Source: Notospermus geniculatus (lineage: Eukaryota > Nemertea > Pilidiophora > Heteronemertea > Lineidae). Taken from it: 64,000 bases of DNA. Position numbers and translations under genes: made by a program. The notes under the pieces were generated by a model. It was not told the DNA's origin. It worked only from the letters and a program-made list of their open reading frames with translations, and searched no databases. Positions within the stretch are counted from its first letter, which is position 1. The number at the start of each line of letters is the position of its first letter. Positions 35,301 to 45,372 of this stretch are shown in pieces. The stretch covers positions 319,571-383,570 of the forward strand of contig NMRB01000376.1 of NCBI GenBank assembly GCA_002633025.1. Direction: 5' to 3'.

Positions 35301-38300
35301 GGTCACGTATGTTATTCGAACTGAAATAAATCTTCCGCTTCAAAATTTTTACAGGTTGATGTGGATGAAGAAAGCCTTTCTCCAGAAGAACAGAAAGAAC
35401 GTAAAATCATGAAATTACTTCTGAAAATAAAGAACGGCACGCCACCCATGAGGAAAGCAGCTCTCCGACAGATCACGGACAAGGCACGCGAATTTGGAGC
35501 GGGTCCGCTGTTCAATCAGATTCTACCACTGTTGATGTCACCGACATTGGAAGACCAGGAGCGCCATCTTTTGGTGAAAGTTATTGACAGGATTCTGTAC
35601 AAATTGGACGACTTGGTCCGACCGTATGTGCACAAGATTCTTGTCGTGATTGAGCCGTTGCTGATTGATGAAGATTACTACGCCCGTGTTGAAGGACGAG
35701 AGATCATTTCGAACTTGGCCAAGGTGGGTACTTTCATGTAAAATGGATTGGAAAATAGTCGATTTCACATAAATCATTATACCACAAAGAAGGAAATCAG
35801 TTAAGCTGTTCCTGTGACAAAGCAAGACTCTTCTACACTACAAGTCGGATTTTCGGCTATCTCGGATGAAATGGCCATGTCCCTTCTAATACATTTCCAA
35901 TAAAAATTTATAGTGTAAGTCGGATCGCATCTCACTCCTTATCAATTCATGTGGTTTTATTGACGGTGGAGCTTTGGATCCATTCCATCGTGGCTGTTTT
36001 ACCCTTCCTCAAGCCAGAAGTCGGATTTTTGTCCGACTTTCACACAACTCGACTTACACAAGACAGATTTCTTCTAAGTCGGATGAAATTGTCCGACTTG
36101 TGCGTTTTCTACTGTAGTTGATGACCTAACAGGGTAGTCTAGAGTCTTGTCATATGTATTGTATACCGTATGAGGCATAATTCTGTACCAGTGCAAACTC
36201 TTAACTCTTAATTCTTTCCACTTGCAGGCTGCTGGTCTGGCCACCATGATCTCAACCATGCGTCCTGACATAGACAACATGGATGAGTACGTACGTAACA
36301 CGACAGCTCGTGCATTTGCCGTCGTCGCCTCGGCCCTTGGCATCCCGTCACTTCTCCCGTTCTTGAAGGCTGTGTGCAAGAGTAAGAAATCGTGGCAGGC
36401 TCGTCATACTGGTATCAAGATCGTGCAGCAGATCGCTATTCTTATGGGATGTGCTATCCTGCCCCATTTGAAGAATTTGGTGGAAATCATTGAACACGGT
36501 ATGTATGAAACTTCATCTGAAAGATAATGTAGTGTAGAGAACATTTGTGACCCTCCACTTCAAAACAGTCTAAAGTCACGCGGAAAATGAACCTAAACAT
36601 ACTGACATGACACCAGGAGATAAAGACAAAAATAGAATCCACTTAGACTTCACAAAAGACAGACAGACAACACTGAAATTGACAAATACATTGGTCCCAA
36701 CTTGCAAACCTTAGAGTGACTGATGACTGGTTTTGTGGTGGAGGGTTGAATTTGTCAATTTCATTATTGTCTGTCTATTGTGAAGTCTGAGTGATTCTGT
36801 TTCCTTCATTATCTCCTGGTGTCATGACAGTACGTTTAGGCTCATTTTCCATGCGACTTTAGACTGGTTTTGTGGCGGAGGTCACATTTGGCATCGAGAA
36901 TCATTCAAATATCCTGAACTGAATTCTAAATTTGTGAATCTATACCTCTAGCCCATATATTTTTCAGGTCTGGTTGATGAGCAGCAGAAAGTCCGAACTA
37001 TCACTGCCCTGGCCTTGGCCGCCCTCGCCGAGGCAGCCACACCATACGGTATTGAGTCATTTGACAGCGTGTTGAAGCCCCTCTGGCGTGGTATTCGACA
37101 ACATCGTGGTAAAGGTCTCGCTGCATTCTTGAAGGCTATTGGTTACCTGATCCCCCTCATGGACGCCGAGTACGCTAATTACTATACTCGTGAGGTGATG
37201 TTGATTCTGGTGCGAGAATTCCAGTCGCCTGATGAGGAGATGAAGAAAATTGTCTTGAAGGTATGTTGATTTGGTGGGCTGAATTTCCATTATTGCTGCT
37301 CTCAGAGCTTCTTGCCTACCACAGATTTACCAATGAACTGATGACCTGCACTCTCTGTCATTAAATAATCGTGAACAATAAAACTGTAAAATGGCTTTAA
37401 ATCTGGCCTTTAAAAACATTGGTAGGGGAGTTGTTAAGTGGAAGATGACTGTATATTCTAGTAGATTTTAAACTAATCAGGAAAACTTCTTTTACCTCAT
37501 CCTTTAGGTAGTGAAGCAGTGTTGTGCCACAGATGGTGTGGAACCACAGTACATCAAGGACGAGATCTTGCCACCCTTCTTCAAACATTTCTGGAACCAG
37601 AGAATGGCCCTTGACAGGAGGAACTACAGACAGGTCAGTCGTAGGCTATCGTAGGTCAGAGGCAGGTCGCAGTGAAGATGTTGGGTACACTGTCTCTGCT
37701 GGCAGGTGCTAAAATAATAATAATACATTTATTAGCCAGTGTAAAAAATACATAGGAATTTCTCTTTACCAAGTCACCTGTCCACGACTAACGTACCATA
37801 CACCATTCACAGTGGCTCTGACAAAAAAACGCCTAGCGTCTAGTGATAGTATTTTGAAAATTAATAGCAGATGGATAAAAGCTTAAATTAAAACGATTCA
37901 TCTTCCGGTTGATAGATCGGAAACGATTCCCAGAAGGTAAAAGTTCAAAAAGGTGGTAAGCTGGGTGGGTGACGTCCTTTGTGATGCTTAAAAAAATGAT
38001 CCACAAGCAAGGGTAGAAACGTAGTTATGTTTTATTACAGTAAAAAGAACTCAGAAATGATGGTGTACACATTCCTAAGTTTAATCCCCATTGCTTTCTG
38101 TGTAATCAACATCTTGTTTCAAAATTTATTCTGAAATCTTATTCCAGCTTGTGGACACAACGGTTGAAATCGCCAACAAAGTCGGCGCAGCTGAAATCAT
38201 TAACAGAATCGTGGATGACCTGAAAGATGAAGCTGAACAGTATCGTAAGATGGTCATGGAGACAATCGAAAAGGTGATGAGCAACCTCGGAGCTGCAGAT

Positions 38301-41300
38301 ATCGACTCGCGTCTTGAGGAACAGTTGATTGACGGCATCCTGTATGCCTTCCAGGAGCAGACTACTGAGGTATGTGCTATAGGTGACAAATTGGTTGAAC
38401 TCTTGAAAGTCGCATGCAAAGGAGGCGTGCAACGTGATACCGATGACAGTCGGCTGGAGTATGAATTGACACAACTACGTCGGCATGCAGATTTTGATCG
38501 TGTTTCGGACGGCGATGGTCGTGTGTCGAAGTATGAACAAGGCTTCAGGCCTAGCTGGTTGATCCCCTCTACAATAATATGAATGTGGTTGTCCTCTGGG
38601 AAATGGCTCTACACATGGTGATGGGGATCGCCTGTTGGAGTATTAGTGTTTGTTGTTCCCACGTATCTTTGAGTAGCTATGGCGACAACTGTCTCCATTG
38701 TCCTCTTTCTTTCAGGATGTGGTCATGTTGAATGGTTTTGGTATGGTTGTGAATGCGCTGAGTAAACGAGTCAAGCCATATCTGCCCCAGATATGTGGTA
38801 CAATCCTGTGGCGTTTGAATAACAAGTCGGCGAAGGTGCGTCAACAGGCTGCTGACCTCATATCAAAGATTGCAGTCGTTATGAAAACATGCCAAGAAGT
38901 AAGTATGAGAATTTCGCCATTTCACAGCAGACGTGATTGATTTATAGTCCTGTCTGATGTTGTTGGTAATAATGTAACCCGATCTAGCAAAAGTAGGCCC
39001 ATGTCACAATTGAGGAAAGGCGAGGGTCGACAGCCTTACAACACAACAGCAGAAATGTAAGCCTCTGCAGGTTGACAATAGCAGTGGACAGCGTTGATAA
39101 TACAGTGGAACCTCTCTATTAAGGACACCTCTGGGACTGACAAATGCTGTCCTTAAGGTCGATCTATAGTCATTGGGTTTTCCCCAGACAAACTAAACAC
39201 ATTCCAAGGGACTCACTGGCGTGAAACTGAATGAATCATAATGAATAATAATTGCCTCTACTCTGTTCGCCAATTTTAGGCCGCGCTAGCGCTCAAATAG
39301 ATCTTATTGTTGTCAGTCAGTTAATAGGCCTTGGCATTCAACGGTCTGCTGATTTGCGCATGTAATATCTTGAAACACACCATAGTGAACGTGTGTTGCA
39401 AATAGTAAACAAACCCACGTGAAGAATGAAGTTTCAAACTTGCGAGCAGTTTTTCTCCCACTTTTATAAACATTTTTCAAACTTTGAAAATGGAAATGTG
39501 TTGTTCACCAAATGGAGCTTGTCCGTATAACAGCCGATTCTGGGTTTTTGAAGTAGATGTCCGCGATATTCACAAAAATGAGAAAATTATCAGGAGTAAA
39601 AGCTAAACTTTGTTAATTATAAGCATAATTAACATATTTTTTTAAACATCTGCGGTTATACCGACATGCGCTAGGTATGGCTGCGTCTTTTCCAACAGAG
39701 TTTGCTTCGATGCGACATAGCATGTTGACGTAAAATTGCTCAAGGAAATTTTTTCGGCCTTTCCAACAAAGTCATTTTTCTGGGCAATCCGGAAATAGGA
39801 TCCAGTTATTTAGGGTGAACGTTCACTTAGATGCTTCATACGTAACTTTGTAATCATTGTTATCAATGAATTATCACAAGTTAAAGTTGGGCAGTTCAGC
39901 GCCACGCAATAGGTATAGATCGACCTTAATTGAGAGGTGTCCTGATTACAGAGGTCAAAATGAATAGAAATGGCCAAATTGGGACTGAACTTCGGTGTCC
40001 TTAATAAAGAGGTGTCCTCCTGGCAGAGGTGTCCGTTAAGGGAGGTTCCACTGTAGTTGAATAAACTGACGACCAGTGATGATCACCTGCAACGTGTGCC
40101 TACTTTTGCTAGATTGGGTCACAAATTAGTATTAAACAATTTGTTGTGAGGAGTGGAAAATTGAATATTCAGTTAAAGAAATTGGGATTTGGCCTAGTGG
40201 TTGAGGCGTGCTGCCCCTGAGTGCTGGCGATTGATGCCTAATGTGAGGGTCCGTGGGTTCGAATCTTGTAGGAGGCTATGTCTTTTACCATGTTTACCTT
40301 AGAAACCTGTTACTATTTCATGTTCAAAGAAATTAACCATGTTTCTTTTGTCTTCAGGAAAAGCTCATGGGTCACTTGGGAGTTGTACTGTATGAGTACC
40401 TTGGAGAAGAGTACCCGGAGGTACTCGGTAGTATCCTCGGCGCGCTGAAAGCCATCGTCAATGTAATTGGAATGACAAAGATGACGCCGCCTATCAAAGA
40501 TCTCCTCCCCCGGCTTACACCTATCCTTAAAAACAGGTAAGATGCGTGTGTGATTTTGAAATGTCAGGAAAGAGTTGATGTTGATAGCTTTCTCCATTTT
40601 CTCAAGGATCACAACTCAGATTCCTCAATTGACGAAAACGAAGAGCCCCATTCCTTGAGTGGTTCAATTAGATTTCCTGACATGTTCTGGTTTCTCCTTA
40701 ATCAATTCAATCCTTTATTTGCAGGCATGAGAAAGTCCAGGAAAACTGCATCGACCTTGTGGGAAGAATTGCTGATCGAGGCTCGGAGTTCGTCTCTGCA
40801 AGGGAGTGGATGAGAATCTGCTTTGAATTACTAGAACTCTTGAAAGCTCACAAAAAAGCGATCAGAAGAGCAACTGTGAATACGTTCGGTTACATTGCCA
40901 AGGCTATTGGCCCGCACGACGTGTTGGCCACCCTACTGAATAACCTGAAGGTTCAGGAGCGACAGAATCGCGTCTGTACGACAGTAGCTATCGCTATCGT
41001 GGCGGAAACGTGTTCGCCGTTCACCGTGCTGCCTGGACTTATGAATGAGTACCGTGTTCCGGAGTTGAATGTACAAAATGGTGTTCTGAAGTCTTTGTCG
41101 TTTATGTTTGAATACATCGGGGAAATGGGAAAAGATTATATCTACGCTGTGACACCGCTTCTTGAGGATGCTCTTATGGACAGGTGAGCAGTGATTGCCT
41201 TATTTTACTTTAGGGGCTATTGTAATGGTGGGTGGAAAGAGTCATTGCATATAATTCTTAGAATTAGATCATCTTTCATACCAACATCCAAATATCAGCC

Positions 41301-42319
41301 CTTGAAAGTCCCAACGTGCCTTTTGTCAGTTAGTTTTATTCATTTGGTATTCAATAGCCATATTGAAAATGGATCCCCAATGTCAACTGCACGTCATTTT
41401 CACCACAGATAATTAACACCACACAGATAATTATCTGTGATTCACCGTCTTTTCAGGGATCTGGTACATCGGCAGACAGCCATGGCAGCTATCCAGCACA
41501 TTGCACTCGGTGTTTACGGCTTCGGCTGCGAGGACGCCCTTGTTCATTTATTAAATTACGTCTGGCCAAATATATTCGAGACGTCACCACACGTTGTTCA
41601 AGCATTCATGGGAGCAGTTGAAGGCATCCGAGTAGGCCTGGGACCATCAAAAGTTTTACAGTATGCTTTGCAGGCAAGTATTTGTGTCCATGTATTATGA
41701 CAAAAGAGTTGCTTTACCAAACTCCAGTTGGAGCTTTCCATGTTGGCCAGGGTATTTATGATAGGAGAAGGTCTGGCGTAAACATATTTTAATATGTTAA
41801 AAGGGCTGTATGCACCAACAAAGATTATCTTGGAACTCAGGTTGAGCCACAGCTTTTCAGTTGTTCAGGTTTGCCAGGGCATGATGTGACAATGGAAAAG
41901 TTGTTGCTCAACCTGTGTTCAAGATAATCTTCGTTGGTGCATACGGCCCTAAAAGTACCGGTAGTTTGAATTTCCTAAGCTTCAACTCGTGACTGAGAGA
42001 CGCCTCGTTTAACATGGCAATGTCTTTCAACTTAGAAACCTGTTATTATTTCATGCCCTTAGCTTCAACTTGGATGGAAATTTTCCCTGTGGCTGTTACT
42101 GTTCAGTTGAACTCCTTCTCACCTTTCCTTGCATTGTAGAGATCCTTATTTTCTTTTTAGGGCTTGTTTCATCCTGCAAGAAAAGTTCGAGACGTCTACT
42201 GGAAAGTTTACAATACGATATACATCGGCGCACAAGATGCCATGGTTCCATCATATCCACGCATCGCCAACGACGAGAAGAATACATACCTCCGGTATGA
42301 ACTGGACTACATTATCTAG
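26296..42319 (+). CDS. SF3B1: SF3B1, splicing factor 3b subunit 1 (17 exons)
   Basis: Core scaffold of SF3b in the U2 snRNP, which clamps the branch-site duplex in the nucleus. Exons: 26296-26317, 26980-27155, 29360-29455, 29811-29928, 33132-33211, 33450-33864, 34412-35055, 35355-35723, 36228-36498, 36968-37260, 37508-37633, 38148-38369, 38716-38898, 40358-40536, 40725-41183, 41457-41673, 42161-42319. Their sum is 4029 nt, giving 1342 residues; human has 1304. All phases match. The N-terminal third holds RWDETP-type UHM-ligand and TP phosphorylation motifs and the SF3B6-binding segment ([20 protein letters not shown]). The rest is HEAT repeats nearly identical to human and collinear at +38: hotspot residues E660, R663, H700, K704, K738 and pladienolide-site K1109, R1112, V1116 are all present. 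Introns 1-15 are GT-AG; intron 16 is GC-AG. The protein is complete and shows no break. Confidence 0.97.
27210..27329. repeat. Truncated copy of the intron 2 element
   Basis: 120 bp almost identical to 27940-28059 (one difference seen), starting AGGGCGATTCCACGGCATGT. It stops at a single N (27330), so either a truncated insertion or an assembly join. Confidence 0.75.
27331..27475. repeat. ACCTAGTGCCTTTTTT microsatellite-like array
   Basis: Eight or nine units of 14-18 bp, degrading to CCGGTGCCTTTTTTT toward the 3' side. Directly after the N at 27330. Confidence 0.9.
27514..27790. repeat. Degenerate tandem duplication
   Basis: GAATTGGCTTTGGTTTGGT-like sequence, CGCAAGTTCTT and ATGGAATAATGAACA occur in order twice (about 27514-27625 and 27680-27790). 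In intron 2. Confidence 0.6.
27940..29248. mobile_element. About 1.3-kb element with TGTTGTACGGGACA motifs
   Basis: Starts AGGGCGATTCCACGG (27940) and ends CATGGAATCGCCCT (29235-29248), an inverted pair. TGTTGTACGGGAC occurs at about 27957, 28124, 28314, 28337, 28673, 28693, 28710 and 28877, all on the + strand, plus once in the truncated copy (27227). No transposase frame and no evident target duplication. Immediately upstream, GTCGTCGACACAGCC repeats twice. It lies in SF3B1 intron 2. Confidence 0.7.
30525..30665. repeat. Hairpin repeat in SF3B1 intron 4
   Basis: GCAAATTGCAGGGATTATT at about 30588-30608 pairs with AATAATCCCTGCAATTTGC at about 30624-30643, with AAAGCTATG/CATAGCTTT outside. 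The left flank (30525-30585) is the inverse of 40585-40645 in intron 14. A single N is at 30661. Confidence 0.75.
31597..32335. mobile_element. 740-bp fold-back element with GGACAATTCGTCCC arrays
   Basis: Both ends carry arrays of GGACAATTCGTCCC-like units (four on the left, six on the right). Inside them GACTTTAGGG and CCAACTCCGAGGGGACAGAC form a long, nearly perfect inverted pair (about 31655-31692 and 32215-32252). The 179-codon frame inside (31883-32422) has no recognisable domain. In SF3B1 intron 4. Confidence 0.8.
33450..34864 (+). CDS. SF3B1: SF3B1 exons 6-7: TP-rich, ULM and SF3B6-binding region
   Basis: Exon 6 (33450-33864) and the first part of exon 7 (from 34412) encode repeated RWDETP/WDATP tryptophan motifs, the UHM-ligand motifs that bind U2AF-homology partners such as SF3B-associated factors, and many TP dipeptides that are cyclin-dependent kinase targets in the human protein. 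Around 34570-34690 the frame contains a run of TPGG(M/L) and TPSG units absent from the human protein, which accounts for part of the 38-residue excess. The downstream [20 protein letters not shown] block is almost invariant. Confidence 0.93.
33955..34310. mobile_element. hAT-like MITE in SF3B1 intron 6
   Basis: CAGGCACGGATCCAG and CTGGAGCCGTGCCTG ends, G/C-homopolymer shoulders and an A-rich core. Flanking 8-mers do not match, so the target duplication is not visible. Confidence 0.7.
35831..36116. mobile_element. MITE with AAGTCGGA repeats in intron 8
   Basis: CTACACTACAAGTCGGA at the left and GTCCGACTTGTGCGTTTTCT followed by ACTGTAG at the right. Four further AAGTCGGA or TCCGACTT words occur inside. 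Resembles Tc1-type MITEs with TACAGTAG ends. Confidence 0.65.
36228..37260 (+). CDS. SF3B1: SF3B1 exons 9-10: HEAT 4-7 hotspot region
   Basis: Exon 9 (36228-36498) and exon 10 (36968-37260) cover the equivalent of human 603-790. [19 protein letters not shown] and DEQQKVRT contain the counterparts of human E622, R625, H662, K666 and K700, all conserved. The intron between them splits the Gly of EHG-LVDEQQ and carries a fold-back element (36549-36888). Confidence 0.95.
36549..36888. mobile_element. Long fold-back MITE in intron 9
   Basis: Arms of about 140 bp each: TGTGACCCTCCAC... through TAAAGTCACGCGGAAAATGA on the left and TCATTTTCCATGCGACTTTA... on the right, with ACACCAGGAGATAA / TTATCTCCTGGTGT inside. 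Imperfect but complementary throughout. Confidence 0.85.
37712..38020 (-). mobile_element. Possible LINE 3' fragment in intron 11
   Basis: On the minus strand the sequence ends in AATAAATGTATTATTATTAT, typical of L2/CR1-like non-LTR retrotransposon tails. No reverse-transcriptase sequence is present. Assignment rests on the tail only. Confidence 0.35.
39101..40055. mobile_element. CAGTGGAACCTC MITE with nested insertion, intron 13
   Basis: TA, CAGTGGAACCTCTCTATTAA at the left and GGAGGTTCCACTG, TA at the right. Without the 769-bp insertion and one TTAA the remaining 182 bp align with the copy at 2289-2424. Confidence 0.88.
39157..39925. mobile_element. 769-bp TTAA-flanked element nested in a MITE
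   Basis: TTAA at 39153-39156 and 39926-39929. Inverted ends GGTCGATCTATA and TATAGATCGACC. TTAA duplication is typical of piggyBac-type and some other transposases; the ends do not show the usual piggyBac CCC start. No transposase encoded. Confidence 0.85.
40193..40270 (+). repeat. tRNA-like SINE head in intron 13
   Basis: TGGCCTAGTGG matches the RNA polymerase III A box and GGTTCGAATCT the B box, 60 bp apart. No foldable acceptor stem is evident, so this is a tRNA-derived SINE or pseudo-tRNA. Confidence 0.5.
40585..40645. repeat. Inverse copy of the intron 4 repeat
   Basis: TTTCTCAAGGATCACAACTC and CCTCAATTGACGAAAACGAA are the reverse complement of 30525-30585 with few differences. Lies in SF3B1 intron 14. 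Confidence 0.75.
41457..42319 (+). CDS. SF3B1: SF3B1 exons 16-17, joined by a GC-AG intron
   Basis: Exon 16 ends CAG at 41673 and is followed by GCAAGT; exon 17 begins at 42161 after TTCTTTTTAG with GGC TTG TTT CAT. The join gives [16 protein letters not shown], matching human [19 protein letters not shown] donor two codons later would break the frame. The CDS ends YELDYII then TAG at 42317-42319. Confidence 0.93.
41801..41953. mobile_element. MITE in the GC-AG intron 16
   Basis: AGGGCTGTATGCACCAACAA with AGATTATCTTG on the left and CAAGATAATCTTCGTTGGTG then CATACGGCCCT on the right, plus CAGGTTGAGC / GCTCAACCTG inside. Confidence 0.85.
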
Positions 42320-43905
42320 AACCAATGGACTTCATACTTTGAATAAGAAGGCTGTTTCTGTGTGCAGAAAGATCAGTTCCTAAAGGCAGTGGATTTTGTG
42401 CTTATACTTCCTTTAACTGTACAGAAGGCTGTTACTTTGTACAGATTGATCAATGTCTGAAATGGACCTGTACTTGCAGAGAAGGCTGTCAATATGTACA
42501 GCAGAGTCTATTGGTAACAGACTTTGTACTTGTGTTTGTGGAGAAAGTTGTTGGTGTGCACAGAAAGATCAGAGGCTGTTGGCAATTGACTTGTACTTGT
42601 GGTGAAGGCCATTGATAATAAAACTGTATTTATAAAGAGCAGTTTCTTGGCAATGGAATTTATTGTAGAAAAGCATTTTTATTGCTATGTCAGCAAAGAG
42701 AAGTTTCTTTTGGCAACAGATTTTGTTCTTGTTCTTGTCGAGAAAGCTGTTATCATGTACAGAAATATCACTGTCAGTTGACTTGCACTTGTGGAAGGCT
42801 GTTACTGTGTGTAGGAAGATCAGTTTCTGTTGGCAACAGACTTTGTACTTTACTTGATGAGAAAGCTGTTATCATGTATACAAAGATCGCTGTCAGCTGG
42901 CAGTTGACTTGCACTTGTGGAAGACTGTTACTGTGTGTAAGAAGATCAGCTTCTGTTGGCAACAGAGAAGGCTGTTACTTTGTACAGATTGATCAATGTC
43001 TGAAATGGACCTGTACTTGCAGAGAAGGCTGTCAATATGTACAGCAGGATAAGTTTCTATTGGTAACAGACTTTGTACTTGTGTTTGTGGAGAAAGTTGT
43101 TGGTGTGCACAGAAAGATCAGAGTCTGTTGGCAATTGACTTGTACTTGTGGTGAAGGCCATTGATAATAAAACTGTATTTATAAAGAGCAGTTTCTTGGC
43201 AATGGAATTTATTGTAGAAAAGCATTTTTATTGCTATGTCAGCAAAGAGAAGTTTCTTTTGGCAACAGACTTTGTTCTTGTTCTTGTTGAGAAAGCTGTT
43301 ATCATGTACAGAAATATCACTGTCAGTTGACTTGCACTTGTGGAAGGCTGTTACTGTGTGTAGGAAGATCAGTTTCTGTTGGCAACAGACTTTGTACTTG
43401 TACTTGTTGAGAAAGCTGTTATCATGTATGTATACAAAGATCGCTGTCAGCTGGCAGTTGACTTGCACTTGTGGAAGACTGTTACTGTGTGTAAGAAGAT
43501 CAGCTTCTGTTGGCAACAGACTTTGTACCTGTATTGGTTGAGAAAGCTGTTTTCATGTACAGAAGGATCACTGTCAGTTGACAGTTGACTTGCACTTGTG
43601 GAAGGCTGTTACTGTGTGTAGGCAGAAAGATCAGCTTTTGTTGGCAACAGACTTAGTACCTGTATTAGTCCAGAAAGCTGTTACCATGATGGGCATGTAC
43701 AGAAAGATCAGTGTGTGTTAGCAGTTGACTTGCACTTGTGGAAGGCTGTTACTGTGTGCAGAAAGATCAGCTTCTGTTGGCAACAGACTTTGTACCTGTG
43801 CTTGTCAAGAAAGCTGTTATCATGTACAGAAAGATCGCTGTTAGTTAGCAGTTGACTTGTACTTGTGGAAGGCTGTTACTGTGTGCAGAATGATACCTTT
43901 CTGTC
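42320..43905. repeat. Tandem repeats downstream of SF3B1 stop
   Basis: A short-period satellite of about 125-140 bp (GAAGGCTGTTACTGTGTG, TTGGCAACAGACTTTGTAC, GTTGACTTGCACTTGTGG) fills the region. Superimposed is a 549-bp duplication: about 42424-42960 recurs at 42967-43510, including an identical 60-codon frame at 42599 and 43148. AATAAA at 42617-42622 could be the SF3B1 poly(A) signal and is duplicated near 43166. Confidence 0.85.
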
Positions 43906-44587
43906 AGCTTCATCACTGCATTCAAGTCATCATAATTTTATTGCAAGCATATTCTCTCACACCTGTAACAGTCAGGTGGGTTACCCTGTAAAAATATAAT
44001 TTGTGATCGTCATGTTTTAGCTTTAGTTTGTTCTGAACATGGAGTAAAGATAATGCAAATGAGAAAAATATGTTGTGTATCTTTCGACTTCAAACATACT
44101 TTAGCTTGATTCTAATGTTAATGTGCAATGGGAGGTCATATCAGTATAGTTAACATCATTTTCACTTGCTACAGATCTGTGCATTACATACAGAAAGACA
44201 ATTTCTTTCGGCAGTGTAGTTGTAAAGAAGGCTGTTACTTGGCTGTGTAGAGAAAGATCAGTTTCTCTTGGCAATGGACTTGTGTCTTTCTGTATGCAGT
44301 AACAGCCTTCTTCACAAGAACAGTTTCTCTTGGCAATGAACTCAGTACTTGTAAAAAAGGCTGTTTCTCGGTACAGAAAGAGAAGTTCCTCTTGGATTTT
44401 GTACTTCAGAAGGCTGTTTCTGTGTACAGAAACCCTAAGTGGGGTAACCAGGTCCGAGTTTGTCCATGTGCTATTGGTCAAATTATATATCAACCCTAGA
44501 GAAGGTACCTTGAGACAGACTTGATTTTAGATGGCACCCAGGTATTCAATGAGAAACCCATTATGTAAATGTACAGCTACGTGTAAG
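43906..44587. other. Decayed flank of the satellite
   Basis: Scattered GAAGGCTGTT words persist to about 44420, one inverted near 44300. No gene. Confidence 0.5.
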
Positions 44588-44720
44588 CAGGTGCAGATCC
44601 AAGGGGGTGCGCACCCCCTTTTGGCTCACAAATCTGTAAAGTCGACCGTGATATTCTGGAACTTGGAGCAGATCATTTCAATGTTCCCAGCACAGGACGC
44701 CCCCTCTTTTCCCGCCCCTG
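44588..44720. mobile_element. hAT-like MITE fragment
   Basis: CAGGTGCAGATCCAAGGGGG on the left and CCCGCCCCTG on the right, C-rich shoulders as in 4343-4664. Target duplication unclear. Confidence 0.5.
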
Positions 44721-45372
44721 GTAAGTGTACATAATTACCCAGAATCTGACAGTGTTGCCAAGTGGTGATGGCACGCTGAACTGCATGAGAAACCCATGAT
44801 AGAAAGTACCACTACACATACTAGTACCTGTGCATAACTACTTGCGACTTGCGTCATGTGGTGACTTCAGAAGTAATTTTGTTGATTTCACAGGTTTTGT
44901 CTGCTATCTAATTTTGTGGCCTTTGTGAATTGTTGTACCAACTCATTTCCTCAAAATACATGCTGTATACACTACTGCTCAATTAGTTGTCCATTTTTAG
45001 CTCAGCTGACCAAAGGTCAGCGGAGCTGTTCTTATGTATACTGAGTGCGTCCGTCTGTGTGTAGTCTATAAACTGGCACGTTTCACAACCACAAGGCCCA
45101 GGGTCATGAAAGTTGGTGGAGGGTTCAGCCATAGCATAGGGAGGGCTCGAAACAGAACCAAAAAGTTCCACAATTTGACCTACATTCTGCTCTCCAGGGG
45201 GCATATTCCATAAAATGAAAAATGCCAATTGAATTTAAATACTCAGTCCAGAGAAAAGAAATCAAACTATAGTTGACATATTGTGTTGCTTATTATTTCC
45301 TCACCTCCGGTAGGGGTCAAGTGTAATTTTTCCACCAGGGGGCGTAATCTGCAGAAATAAAAAAACGGGTTT
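44721..45372. repeat. Dispersed repeat fragment (AGCTCAGCTGACC hairpin)
   Basis: TTTTAGCTCAGCTGACCAAA with GGTCAGCGGAGCT at about 44995-45030 is a hairpin head like the one at 45373. The sequence after it (to about 45370) continues the same style of repeat with a GGGGGC stretch. No gene in 44721-44990. Confidence 0.5.

Noticed and set aside
34422-35306. 294-codon minus-strand frame
   Set aside because: Antisense shadow of SF3B1 exon 7, created by the TPGG-type repeats.
42599-43588. Cys-rich frames in the satellite downstream of SF3B1
   Set aside because: Translated tandem repeats, on several frames and both strands, with no signal peptide or conserved single frame.
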